Source: Cyclobacteriaceae bacterium (GTDB lineage: Bacteria > Bacteroidota > Bacteroidia > Cytophagales > Cyclobacteriaceae). From it: a stretch of 64,000 bases of DNA. Shown here piece after piece: positions 26,955 through 35,865 of the stretch. The stretch lies in contig JANQEU010000045.1 of NCBI GenBank assembly GCA_028278225.1, positions 62,001 through 126,000 of the forward strand, written 5' to 3'. A model generated the notes under the pieces. It did no database searches, was not told where the DNA came from, and saw only the letters and a program-made list of their open reading frames with translations. The translations under genes were made by a program, and so were the position numbers. How positions within the stretch are numbered: the stretch's first letter is position 1; each line of letters begins with the position of its first letter.

Positions 26955-27995
26955 CTAAAAAATGAATGGTATTGGACACTTCAATTCCCGTACTTCCTTT
27001 GGAGGTTTTCTGGGATCATTAAGACTGAATGCGTAGGTCAGCGATATTTCGTGTGCGCCCCCGCTGTCTCTCCCCAGATCAGAGATGGTATAATCGAAGC
27101 TGTAGCCGATGGTGGTTCTCCCCATATATACACCCGTCATGAAAATAATGGATTCACTATTTGGTATGCCTTCGAAAGTTTTAATGGGGATCCCCCTATA
27201 CCACAAGCCCAGCAGTATGGGCTCCAGAGTGACGTATACACCAATATCAAGCTGATCGAACTGATCCTGATACCTGTAATTGAATGTGGGCGTAATGCTT
27301 CTTTCGCGGTCCGCCCTGGCCTGGTAGAATGGATTCATCTCTTCAAAATGGATCTTATATCCTCCATGAAAAGACACCTTATGCTTAAGCAGGCTAGTTC
27401 CACCCGCAATGGATTGATTAGGTTCATTTATATGGTGGATCGCACCCCCAAACCATATTTTAGGATTGAAGATGATCCCTCCGGCTGCAAAATCGAAAAA
27501 CCTGGACTTAAACCCGGTATTGAAAGTTTCGCCGGTCACCGGCCTGACCAAACCCGTATTATCATATTGGTCCCCGAACGTAAGCTTGTCGAAATTAAGG
27601 TCCCTGATCGCATAGCCAAACTGCACGGCTGGCCTGACGGTCCAGTTGTAATTCAGCTCCATCTGGTAGGCATAGATCAGTCCGATATTTGTAGATCTCA
27701 ATCCTGCCAGTCCTTCTCTATCCGTATTTATGATCAATCCGGCACTACTATTGTAGTCCTCAAAATTGTAATCAAAATAAAATGAGTATGTTTCAAAATT
27801 TGCAGCAAGCGAAGGCCACTGATTCCGATAGTTGATTCCGGCTCTGCCCACCTGGTTTATTCCGGTCAGTCCCGGGTTTAAATAAAGAGGTGCCGCGTAA
27901 TACTGGGAAAACTGAGGGTCTTGGGCTTTCGAAATGTTTCCAAAAAGAAGGCTTGAAGAAAGAAAAATAAGCTTAAAAAGTCCTCTGATATTCAA
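26955..27995 (-). CDS. PorP/SprF family type IX secretion membrane protein
   Basis: 346 residues. The signal peptide is followed by the hallmark mature start QDPQFSQYYAAPLYLNPGLTG. The rest is a predicted outer-membrane beta-barrel, with a typical GGAIHHINEPNQS stretch near the middle. PorP/SprF proteins are thought to assist secretion or surface attachment of partner proteins with type B (CHU_C) sorting domains. The divergent neighbour at 28061 carries exactly such a domain. Downstream lie the TonB receptor and DUF4249 genes in the same direction. Confidence 0.92.
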   Translation of the reverse strand: MNIRGLFKLIFLSSSLLFGNISKAQDPQFSQYYAAPLYLNPGLTGINQVGRAGINYRNQWPSLAANFETYSFYFDYNFEDYNSSAGLIINTDREGLAGLRSTNIGLIYAYQMELNYNWTVRPAVQFGYAIRDLNFDKLTFGDQYDNTGLVRPVTGETFNTGFKSRFFDFAAGGIIFNPKIWFGGAIHHINEPNQSIAGGTSLLKHKVSFHGGYKIHFEEMNPFYQARADRERSITPTFNYRYQDQFDQLDIGVYVTLEPILLGLWYRGIPIKTFEGIPNSESIIFMTGVYMGRTTIGYSFDYTISDLGRDSGGAHEISLTYAFSLNDPRKPPKEVRELKCPIPFIF

Positions 27996-28047
27996 ATTAA
28001 GCAGGAATTTTTATTCACCGGTAAATTATAAAATAATGTTCAAACTA

Positions 28048-28055
28048 TAAATTTG
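28048..28055 (+). promoter_or_regulatory. -7 promoter box upstream of the CHU_C adhesin
   Basis: TAAATTTG matches TAnnTTTG exactly. Transcription starting about 7 bases on would begin at or after the ATG at 28061, which supports a start codon further downstream. No -33 element was found at the usual distance. Confidence 0.4.
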
Positions 28056-28060
28056 ATCAT

Positions 28061-31000
28061 ATGCGTTGTACAGGTAATGTAACGCAAAAATGTTCGTTAG
28101 TATTTTATGCTATTTTTAAATCTATTTGCCAAAGTAACGACAAGTACAATTTGTATAACCCGTATCAGTTTTTGACTTTCAACATTATCTCTCGTCGCAG
28201 ATTCCTGCTCAGCCTGTTCCTTTTCTCTGTCATAATCTGTAGCGGTCAGAATATTACTGAAACACAATGGTTCTTCGGGAACTCCGAAGCAAACCTTCAA
28301 TTTGATAAGAATGGCATATTGGTGTATGAAGAAGAAAGGATGAATCCGCAATTCGGAACCGGAGGTCCTGCCGTGATCAGTGATCAATTCAACGGCAACC
28401 TTTTGTTTTACTCTGACGGCGTAAATATCTATGATGCTTCGCATCAGCTGGTCTCCGGCAATGTACCACTAACAGGTGATAATACCATAAATCAATCAGC
28501 AGTAGCCTGCCCAATACCGGGAAGTATCAATCAATACCTGATATTTACGAATTCAGGAAGCTCAGGGGTTGATCAAATCCAATATATAACCGTCAACAAA
28601 GATCTGGCTGGAAATGGTAATGGATTTGAACCCCTTGGTGAGGTAGTATCGGCTGTTAATACAACATCATTGGATTCTCCTTCCGAGGGGATGATCATCG
28701 TAGAATCGCAGTTGCCCCAAACCTACTGGCTGATCAGCCAGGATAGAAATACTTTCGATTTCAGAGTCACAATCATTAATCCGTTTGGAGTAGGTGGCAC
28801 ACAAATATTCAATCTGGATACTGCTGGGGTAAATCCCGGGGCAGAAGCTGCACAATTTGCGTATAATCAATTCACAAATCAGTTGGCTGTTGCTCCGAGA
28901 ACCGCTAACAGGAATGTCCTGATCCTGGATTTCATAGATACCACGGGTGTCCTGCAATTCAACCGGTTGATAAGAAATACAGGTTTCGATGATGGCCAGG
29001 GTGAAAGTGTTTATGATGTCGAATGGAGTTTCGACGGGTCGAAGTTATACGTTTCACGATTCGGTGATGCAGCCGGTACCGTGGGAGAGGTATATCACGT
29101 GAATGTTGCGGACTCCCTTGACCCCGTTACCTCCATTCTGCCCAACCCGGTTCATCGAAGTTTGGGATTGCGTCTTGGGATTGACGGTCGCATATATCAT
29201 ATGTACCAGGAAAATAACGGCGGCCCGTTTTTGGTTGGCAGAATTAGCAATGCCGATAGTCTGGCCGGTACGGTGATCTACGAGCCTCAGTATTTTAGTA
29301 CGGATTTCAATGGCAGGCAATTTCCGGCTTTCGCCCCAAAAGATTTCGATAGTTTCAACAGTGTAGGCTTCAGATATCTTGACAGCTGCCAGAATGAGGC
29401 TACCAAATTCTTTCCATCAGTTGATCCCTTACCCAATAACTATTTCTGGAATTTCCCTCAGGAAGGGTTAATATCCAACTCGGTTGCGCCCATTGTAACA
29501 TTTTCCCAACCCGGCCCGCAGCAGGTCCAGTTGATAGTGGAATTAAATGGTACCGTACAAGTCCACAATGAAATAATAAATATTGTGTCGACCAGCCTGC
29601 AGGTTGATCTGGGAGCGGATACGGTAATCTGTGTAGATGAAACACTTGACCTCGACGCGGGAACAGGAACCTTTTTCCAGTGGAATACCGGAGCTACGTC
29701 TCAAACCATTACCATTGACACCGCAGGAACGTATTGGGTAGAAGTCAGTGACGGATTTTGCAGCTCTTTTGATGCCATCCAGGTGGATGAATACGGGGTG
29801 ACAACCCAAATATCCAACCAGTGGTATTTTGGTGAAATGGCAGGCCTGGATTTCAATACTCAGCCTCCTACTGCACTCACGGATGGACAAATGCTTACGC
29901 CAGAAGGGTGCGCAACTATTTCCGATCCCGATGGTAAACTACTTTTCTACACGAATGGATCTACCGTCTGGAACCGGGATCACCAGGTGATGCCTATTCT
30001 CGATACAGCTACCCACATGGGTTTAGCCGGCAATCAAATTGGTGGTGACAGCACGGTTTCCCAGGGCGTAATGATTGTGCCGTTTATGAACGACGAAACC
30101 ATGTATTACATTTTCACAGCAGAGGAGATCTACAAGGAGACACATTACAATATGAGGTATTCCATAGTGGATATGAAAAAGGACTCGGCTGACGGCGCTG
30201 TAATCCTGAGAAACATGCCATTGTTTGATAACAGCGTGGAAAAAATAACAGCTTCAGGATTCACTACCTCCGCCTGGATTGCAATGCATGAGTTCGGCAA
30301 TAATAATTTCAGAGCCAATCTAATTGATCAATTTGGGATATCAGCGACTGTTCACACCCCTTCCGGCGAAGTGATCGTAGGGCAAAATCCGGTGGAAGGG
30401 AGTGGTTATATGAAATTTAATCCCGGGATCACACAGTTCATCAATCTCACTCCGGGTGTTAACAATATAGAGATCTTTGAATTTGACAATCGTACGGGAA
30501 ATTTTTCAAATCCCCTATTGATCCAATCCGGTGAAAATGGGATTTATGGCCTGGAGTATTCCGGAGATGGCACAAAATTCTATGTAACCACAGGTAGCAA
30601 ACTGATACAATTTGATCTTGACAGTATCAATTCCGCGGACCCGGAACAGGATATTCTGGATTCGAAATTTGATAACTATACAACCGGTTCCGGCTATGGA
30701 GCTTTGCAGACCGGACCTACGGGTGTGATCTACATGGCAGTGGATGGAAGCAATACACTGTTCACCATTGATACCCCGAATGGCGATGACGGAACCGCCG
30801 GATTCAACACTTCCGGCCAGGATCTGGCGGGCAGAACCAGCAGACTCGGGCTACCGAATTTCACACAAAATTCTTCAACACCTCCCCAGTCTCCGGGTGT
30901 AACGCTTCTGAATCCGTGTTTTGGACAGCCTACCGAGTTTTTTGCTACGGGTACCAGCCAGATCGATGAGTTTTTCTGGACATTTGATACCGCTGCCACA

Positions 31001-32446
31001 AATCCAACGGAATTTGGTGCAAATGTACAGACGCTATACAGTACTCCCGGATTTCATACCTATCAGCTCGACATCAGCAACAGGTGCTTTCCGCCGGATT
31101 CTTCTATTACATTTATCGACTCACTGGAAGTCATAAGCATACCTGAACAACCTCAAATACCTTCTGAAGCTAACCTGTGCAGTGGGCCGCTAACATTTGA
31201 GGCATGGTTTGAGGACAGGCCCGACCTCATGTACAGTTGGCGAAGTAATGGTATCGTTATAGATACATCGCGGGTTATCACGATAAACCAGCCTGAAATA
31301 TATGAAGTTAACATTATCAATACGGGAGGTTGTACCAGCGATACCATACAGATTGATGTCGCCGACAATCGCCCTTTTCTGGACCTGGGTAATGACAGAA
31401 ATCACTGTCAAAATGAATTGGGTCTGGAAATTGATGCCAATACCTCTGGAGTAACTTTCGACTGGTTTCTGGATGGATCCTCTACCGGAAATCAGGACAC
31501 CTCCAGGTACCAGTCCATTGATACCGGTACACCGGGTACCTATGAATATAGCCTTACCATTGAAGAGCCATTCTTTGGTTGCACTCAATCCGACACGGTA
31601 CAGGTCGTCATTCTGGAATCACCCGCTATCACATCCTTTCCTACCGCTCCGTCCAACTGTGGCGCCAATGATGGTACCATACAATTTATTGTCGACAATA
31701 GCGGAAGTTTTGTCTATGACATTAGCGGACCTTCACTCTTCGACCGGGGAACCCTCGATGGTCCCGGGGGAACATCACCCTTCTATTCACCTTTATCTGC
31801 CGGGAATTATCAATTGTATGTTGAGAACATAGTCTCAGGTTGCACAACACTGGATCCGATCACCATTGAAGATGACGTGCCTTTTGAAGTAAGCGCAACT
31901 AATTTACCGGAGTGCCTGATAGATGTAAATCTATCCATCGCCGTGACGGGCCTCACACTTCCGGATATTGTCAATGTGTACATAACTGATCTAATTGGGG
32001 ATACCCTGGTCACGGAAAATAACATTACGGTACCCGTAACGAGATTCCCGAGGCTGGACAGTGGTTTTTACTTTGTGAACGTTGAGGACGTTAGTAATAA
32101 TTGTACCGTTGCCGATACCGTTCTTATCGATCCCTATTTGCCGGGGGTGACCGACTGTATCCCTGAAATAATAGCACCGAATGCGTTTAGTCCGAATGGA
32201 AATGGTTTTAACGAGGAATTTTTCATTTTCCCCAATGCTTTTGTCGATCGTTTTGAAATATTTATTTATTCAAGATGGGGGGAATTGGTTTTTTATTCGG
32301 ATGAACAAACTTTCAGGTGGGATGGGGTGTTCAATGGCAAGGACCTGCCACCGGGTACATTCGCTTACATTATGAAATTCACCAGCCGCGAAGAACCGGA
32401 GTTAGGGATCCTCGTCCAGCACGGCGCTGTGACCATTGTAAAATAG
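28061..32446 (+). CDS. Large adhesin with duplicated N-terminal domain and CHU_C (T9SS type B) C-terminus
   Basis: 1,461 residues from the first ATG. TTG codons 31 (28151) or 38 (28172) are better starts, because the signal peptide (RRRFLLSLFLFSVIICSGQ) begins after residue 40. Two similar propeller-like halves follow: one from about 66 (TQWFFGNSEANLQF) and one from about 586 (NQWYFGEMAGLDFN). A PKD-like segment lies between and another after them (about 950-1030). Several Ig-like segments precede the gliding-motility C-terminal domain (from about 1366, PNAFSPNGNGFNEEFFIFPN), which directs secretion through T9SS. It is probably displayed on the cell surface. The divergent PorP/SprF gene is its likely partner. 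Confidence 0.88.
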   Translation: MRCTGNVTQKCSLVFYAIFKSICQSNDKYNLYNPYQFLTFNIISRRRFLLSLFLFSVIICSGQNITETQWFFGNSEANLQFDKNGILVYEEERMNPQFGTGGPAVISDQFNGNLLFYSDGVNIYDASHQLVSGNVPLTGDNTINQSAVACPIPGSINQYLIFTNSGSSGVDQIQYITVNKDLAGNGNGFEPLGEVVSAVNTTSLDSPSEGMIIVESQLPQTYWLISQDRNTFDFRVTIINPFGVGGTQIFNLDTAGVNPGAEAAQFAYNQFTNQLAVAPRTANRNVLILDFIDTTGVLQFNRLIRNTGFDDGQGESVYDVEWSFDGSKLYVSRFGDAAGTVGEVYHVNVADSLDPVTSILPNPVHRSLGLRLGIDGRIYHMYQENNGGPFLVGRISNADSLAGTVIYEPQYFSTDFNGRQFPAFAPKDFDSFNSVGFRYLDSCQNEATKFFPSVDPLPNNYFWNFPQEGLISNSVAPIVTFSQPGPQQVQLIVELNGTVQVHNEIINIVSTSLQVDLGADTVICVDETLDLDAGTGTFFQWNTGATSQTITIDTAGTYWVEVSDGFCSSFDAIQVDEYGVTTQISNQWYFGEMAGLDFNTQPPTALTDGQMLTPEGCATISDPDGKLLFYTNGSTVWNRDHQVMPILDTATHMGLAGNQIGGDSTVSQGVMIVPFMNDETMYYIFTAEEIYKETHYNMRYSIVDMKKDSADGAVILRNMPLFDNSVEKITASGFTTSAWIAMHEFGNNNFRANLIDQFGISATVHTPSGEVIVGQNPVEGSGYMKFNPGITQFINLTPGVNNIEIFEFDNRTGNFSNPLLIQSGENGIYGLEYSGDGTKFYVTTGSKLIQFDLDSINSADPEQDILDSKFDNYTTGSGYGALQTGPTGVIYMAVDGSNTLFTIDTPNGDDGTAGFNTSGQDLAGRTSRLGLPNFTQNSSTPPQSPGVTLLNPCFGQPTEFFATGTSQIDEFFWTFDTAATNPTEFGANVQTLYSTPGFHTYQLDISNRCFPPDSSITFIDSLEVISIPEQPQIPSEANLCSGPLTFEAWFEDRPDLMYSWRSNGIVIDTSRVITINQPEIYEVNIINTGGCTSDTIQIDVADNRPFLDLGNDRNHCQNELGLEIDANTSGVTFDWFLDGSSTGNQDTSRYQSIDTGTPGTYEYSLTIEEPFFGCTQSDTVQVVILESPAITSFPTAPSNCGANDGTIQFIVDNSGSFVYDISGPSLFDRGTLDGPGGTSPFYSPLSAGNYQLYVENIVSGCTTLDPITIEDDVPFEVSATNLPECLIDVNLSIAVTGLTLPDIVNVYITDLIGDTLVTENNITVPVTRFPRLDSGFYFVNVEDVSNNCTVADTVLIDPYLPGVTDCIPEIIAPNAFSPNGNGFNEEFFIFPNAFVDRFEIFIYSRWGELVFYSDEQTFRWDGVFNGKDLPPGTFAYIMKFTSREEPELGILVQHGAVTIVK

Positions 32447-32451
32447 ATGTA

Positions 32452-33039
32452 ATGAGTTTCTTCGATCAGGTATATCAATCTCTGTTTGATCAGAAAGGTG
32501 AGGATGGAAACAATACCATCATTCACGAGGTGATTGAAAGATCTCCCTCATATCTTGGTGATTTCGTGAAATGGAAGCTGCAAAGAAAATATTCCATACT
32601 GCTGACTCAGATCAGGGACGCTTATGAATTGAAAAAGAAAGGGATCGATCAACAGATCAGAATTCACCTTCTGAATTCCAAATATGCAAATGGATTGGCC
32701 ATCGGTTATTCTAAAAATTTTAGTGAGAGTGATTTTAGCTTCCTGCTGGATTATTTCTCTGAAAAGATCGTTGAACTGGATTACAAAATTGTCAATGCGG
32801 ATCGGTTGATTCGTGACATGAAAAACTATACCCAATCTGTAGAAAAATACTTTCTAAAACCAAAAAATAAAATTGATCCGCCTTTTGATCAAAAGTTTGG
32901 TAACATTCTTGTGGAGTTGATACGTATAGATGAAAAGCCTGGCTTTCTGAAGATCAGCGCCAATGTGTACAATGACAGTAAGTATTCGGAAGCTCTGGCT
33001 TTTGGTGGTCTCATTAGTAAGTTGTTAAATGAAGAATGA
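32452..33039 (+). CDS. Conserved-looking cytoplasmic protein of unknown function
   Basis: 195 residues from the ATG at 32452. The open frame extends further upstream into the adhesin gene, but that part is read out of its coding frame and is not credible. There is no signal peptide or membrane span. It is mainly helical (SYLGDFVKWKLQRKYSILLT) with a beta-containing C-terminus. It begins 5 bases after the adhesin stop and overlaps the next gene by 11 bases, so the three genes look co-transcribed. I do not recognise a family. Confidence 0.72.
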   Translation: MSFFDQVYQSLFDQKGEDGNNTIIHEVIERSPSYLGDFVKWKLQRKYSILLTQIRDAYELKKKGIDQQIRIHLLNSKYANGLAIGYSKNFSESDFSFLLDYFSEKIVELDYKIVNADRLIRDMKNYTQSVEKYFLKPKNKIDPPFDQKFGNILVELIRIDEKPGFLKISANVYNDSKYSEALAFGGLISKLLNEE

Positions 33040-33406
33040 AATGAAAAACACGTTTATCCTGCCTTTTTTGATGATCCTGTTGGTAACTGCCGGGAGTTTC
33101 CATGCCAGTGCACAAAAAAAACTTTTACCAACCTCATTGCGGATTACCGTAATTGATGGACTGGGGAATTATGTGGAGGGAGCCACCGTTAAGTTGTTCA
33201 CCTCAAAGGAGGATTACCTGAATACGAAAAACGAAGTGGCAACAGCTCAGACAAACCGTAAAGGACAAGTTACCTTCAAAAAGCTAAAACCTGTTCCATA
33301 CTTTATTGATGCCAGGACTGAAGACAAAAATAATGATGGAGAAGGAGTAGAAACACAGCCTCTCCTGGAAGGTCGCATCAACAAGGTAAACCTTGTAATC
33401 GAATAA
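33029..33406 (+). CDS. Small secreted protein with carboxypeptidase-regulatory-like fold
   Basis: 125 residues (a second ATG at 33041 is equally possible). A signal peptide ending FHASAQKK is followed by one prealbumin-like beta-sandwich: LRITVIDGLGNYVEGATVKL, then TNRKGQVTFKKLKPVPYFI. This fold is common in Bacteroidota surface proteins as a structural module; here it stands alone. The last 11 bases of the upstream gene overlap it, and its stop codon abuts the convergent small membrane protein gene. Confidence 0.78.
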   Translation: MKNEMKNTFILPFLMILLVTAGSFHASAQKKLLPTSLRITVIDGLGNYVEGATVKLFTSKEDYLNTKNEVATAQTNRKGQVTFKKLKPVPYFIDARTEDKNNDGEGVETQPLLEGRINKVNLVIE

Positions 33407-33565
33407 TTACTTTCGGAGTGTAAAGAGTAGTAGTGCGTAGGCAACCAGCAATACCCAGAATTCATAGTTGAAAATATCAGGAATCACTTCAAATTCCATT
33501 AGAACAAGCGCAAGTACGATCACCACAGATATTAATCTTAGAAGATTTCGGGTATTTCTGGTCAT
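33407..33565 (-). CDS. Small two-helix membrane protein
   Basis: 52 residues from the ATG at 33563-33565: MTRNTRNLLRLISVVIVLAL, then two membrane spans ending FTLRK. The frame stays open to 33655, but that longer version would overlap the start of the Sua5 gene and adds only a basic segment, so the shorter start is chosen. Function unknown. It is convergent with the preceding gene with no bases between the stop codons. Confidence 0.6.
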   Translation of the reverse strand: MTRNTRNLLRLISVVIVLALVLMEFEVIPDIFNYEFWVLLVAYALLLFTLRK

Positions 33566-33637
33566 TTCCTTAAAGTGAAATTTTAGAAGGTAAATATATC
33601 CGGGTAGATCAAATTTTCTGATAATTGCCCTGATTTT

Positions 33638-34588
33638 ATGGCTGAGATCGGACAAAATATTGAGAAAGCTGCTCAGCTTCTTGAAAACGGTGAGCTCGTC
33701 GGTATTCCGACGGAGACGGTATACGGATTGGCGGGAAACGCCCTGGACGAAAAGGTCATCTTAAAAATTTTCAAGACGAAAAAACGACCGCAATATGATC
33801 CGCTGATCTCTCATATCGGGAGCATTGAACTGTTGCACGGTATGACTGAAAACATTCCTGAAATAGCCTTTGATCTGATTGATCGGTATTGGCCCGGACC
33901 TCTGACATTACTTCTCCCAAAAAGGAAAGAGATCCCCGAACTGTTAACATCCGGTCTGCCAAGAATGGCTATCAGGATGCCGGATCATTCATTGACAAAA
34001 CAATTGCTGAAAAGATTGAATTTTCCACTTGCGGCTCCCAGCGCAAATCCTTTCGGGTATGTTTCACCAACTTCCGCTACTCATGTAGAAAATCAGCTTG
34101 GCGGTCAGATCCCTTATATTCTGGACGGTGGTTCCACAAATATCGGAATTGAATCTACGGTCATAGGTTTCGACGAAGACAGCATAATAATTCATCGTCT
34201 TGGGGGAGTAACAATTGAAGAGCTGAGAAAATTTGGTAAGATCCGGACAGAACTCAACCAAAGCGGCAATCCTGCCTCTCCAGGGAAGCTCCGCTCTCAC
34301 TACGCTCCGGGAAAGCCCGTGATAATTGGTGTGATATCGGAACTTATGCAGGAAAACAGGAACGCCGGAGTGATCTCGTTTAAAGATGAATATCCGGACA
34401 GCAAGAAAAATATAGTACTGTCAAAAAAAGGAAGCCTGGATGAGGCAGCATGTAATCTGTTTGCCGCTTTGAGAGCAATGGATGTCCCTGATATTGATGT
34501 CATTATAACGGAGAAATTTCCTGAGCACGGTATGGGCCGGGCAATAAACGATCGACTCCGGAGAGCTGCTTCTACTTATGGTCTCTAA
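33638..34588 (+). CDS. L-threonylcarbamoyladenylate synthase (Sua5 type)
   Basis: 316 residues: an N-terminal YrdC domain (about 1-190) with the ligand-binding signature GIPTETVYGLAGNALDE and KRPQYDPLI, plus a C-terminal Sua5 domain (about 225-316). It makes the threonylcarbamoyl-AMP used for the t6A37 modification of ANN-decoding tRNAs in the cytoplasm. The two-domain length distinguishes Sua5 from the short TsaC form. It stands alone upstream of pgk. Confidence 0.92.
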   Translation: MAEIGQNIEKAAQLLENGELVGIPTETVYGLAGNALDEKVILKIFKTKKRPQYDPLISHIGSIELLHGMTENIPEIAFDLIDRYWPGPLTLLLPKRKEIPELLTSGLPRMAIRMPDHSLTKQLLKRLNFPLAAPSANPFGYVSPTSATHVENQLGGQIPYILDGGSTNIGIESTVIGFDEDSIIIHRLGGVTIEELRKFGKIRTELNQSGNPASPGKLRSHYAPGKPVIIGVISELMQENRNAGVISFKDEYPDSKKNIVLSKKGSLDEAACNLFAALRAMDVPDIDVIITEKFPEHGMGRAINDRLRRAASTYGL

Positions 34589-34591
34589 TTT

Positions 34592-34622
34592 TTTGCTTTT
34601 AGCATAAAATGCACTCATTTTG
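34592..34622 (+). promoter_or_regulatory. Probable pgk promoter
   Basis: TTTG at 34592-34595 is followed after exactly 19 bases by TCATTTTG (34615-34622), which differs from TAnnTTTG at one base. The box lies about 40 bases before the pgk start codon. This is the best full -33/-7 match seen in the window. Confidence 0.6.
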
Positions 34623-34662
34623 CACCGAGCAACCGGAATATTTCAAGTAACATCATTAAGAT

Positions 34663-35850
34663 ATGCAATCGATAGATGATTTTAATTTCAGAAACAGGAA
34701 GGCATTAATCAGGGTTGATTTTAATGTCCCGCTCAATTCGGACTTGAAGGTAACTGATGAAACGCGGATAAAAGCGGCAATTCCGACCCTCAGAAAGATC
34801 ATTGACGAAGGAGGGTCTGCAATTCTCATGAGTCATCTGGGACGACCCAAAGAAGGTCCGGAGCACAGGTTTTCCCTGCAGCATGTCATTCCAAATCTTT
34901 CTGAAAAACTGGGTGTAGAAGTGAAATTCGTCGATGATTGCATCGGGGAGAAAGCAGAAGAAATGTCCAAAGAATTAGCGACGGGCGAAGTACTGCTACT
35001 CGAAAACGTGAGATTCTATAAGGAAGAAACCAAAGGGGATGAGGCTTTCGCCGAATCACTTTCCAGGCTGGGAGATATCTATGTGAACGATGCTTTTGGC
35101 ACAGCCCACAGGGCACACGCCTCAACAACGGTAGCAGCAAAATTTTTCCAGGACAAGTGCTGCGGTTATATCATGAAAGCCGAGTTGGAAAATGCCAGCA
35201 AGGTAGTGGAACATGCGGATAAGCCTTTTACCGCCATTATGGGTGGTGCCAAAATTTCGGACAAGATCCTGATTATCGAGCGGCTGTTGGATAAAGTTGA
35301 CAATCTGATCATCGGAGGGGGCATGTCCTACACATTCTTTAAGGCAATGGGAGGAAATATTGGAAACTCCCTGGTAGAGGAGGATAACCTCGAACTTGCC
35401 AAATCACTCATCGCAAAAGCGAAAGAAAAAGGAGTAAACCTGGAGCTGCCCAAAGACTCTGTTGTTGCGGACAAATTCGACAATGAGGCTCGTCAGAATG
35501 TCTGTGATAATTATGCCATTGAAGATGGCTGGATGGGACTTGACATCGGTCCTGAAGCCATCGAGGTTTTTTCCCGGATTGTAGCAGAATCCAAAACCAT
35601 TCTGTGGAACGGACCAATGGGAGTGTTTGAAATGTCAAATTTCGCAAAGGGAACAAACGCCATTGCCCAGGCTGTTGTGAAAACTACCCGGCAAGGTGGT
35701 TTTTCGTTAATAGGAGGTGGAGATTCTGCCGCAGCGATAAATAATCTGGGATATGGCGATCAGGTTTCCTATGTGTCCACCGGAGGCGGAGCCTTACTTG
35801 AGTTTATGGAAGGAAAAGTGCTGCCCGGAGTTGCCGCACTGGAAGAGTAA
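34663..35850 (+). CDS. pgk: Phosphoglycerate kinase
   Basis: 395 residues, normal length. The N-terminal motif RKALIRVDFNVPLN (about 9-22) and SHLGRPKEGPE carry the 3-phosphoglycerate site. The nucleotide region includes AIMGGAKISDKI (about 196-207), WNGPMGVFE and the C-terminal GGGDSAAAI. It interconverts 1,3-bisphosphoglycerate and 3-phosphoglycerate in glycolysis and gluconeogenesis. It is transcribed alone and converges with recQ. Confidence 0.98.
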   Translation: MQSIDDFNFRNRKALIRVDFNVPLNSDLKVTDETRIKAAIPTLRKIIDEGGSAILMSHLGRPKEGPEHRFSLQHVIPNLSEKLGVEVKFVDDCIGEKAEEMSKELATGEVLLLENVRFYKEETKGDEAFAESLSRLGDIYVNDAFGTAHRAHASTTVAAKFFQDKCCGYIMKAELENASKVVEHADKPFTAIMGGAKISDKILIIERLLDKVDNLIIGGGMSYTFFKAMGGNIGNSLVEEDNLELAKSLIAKAKEKGVNLELPKDSVVADKFDNEARQNVCDNYAIEDGWMGLDIGPEAIEVFSRIVAESKTILWNGPMGVFEMSNFAKGTNAIAQAVVKTTRQGGFSLIGGGDSAAAINNLGYGDQVSYVSTGGGALLEFMEGKVLPGVAALEE

Positions 35851-35865
35851 GATCACACTTTGATC

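Noticed and set aside
26943..27785. Long rightward open frame of 280 codons
   Set aside because: It is antisense to the PorP/SprF gene, which has clear family motifs and a signal peptide. The rightward translation has no recognisable domain.
32317..32451. Upstream extension of the gene at 32452
   Set aside because: These 45 codons overlap the CHU_C domain of the adhesin in another frame. The ATG at 32452 follows the adhesin stop and is the natural start.
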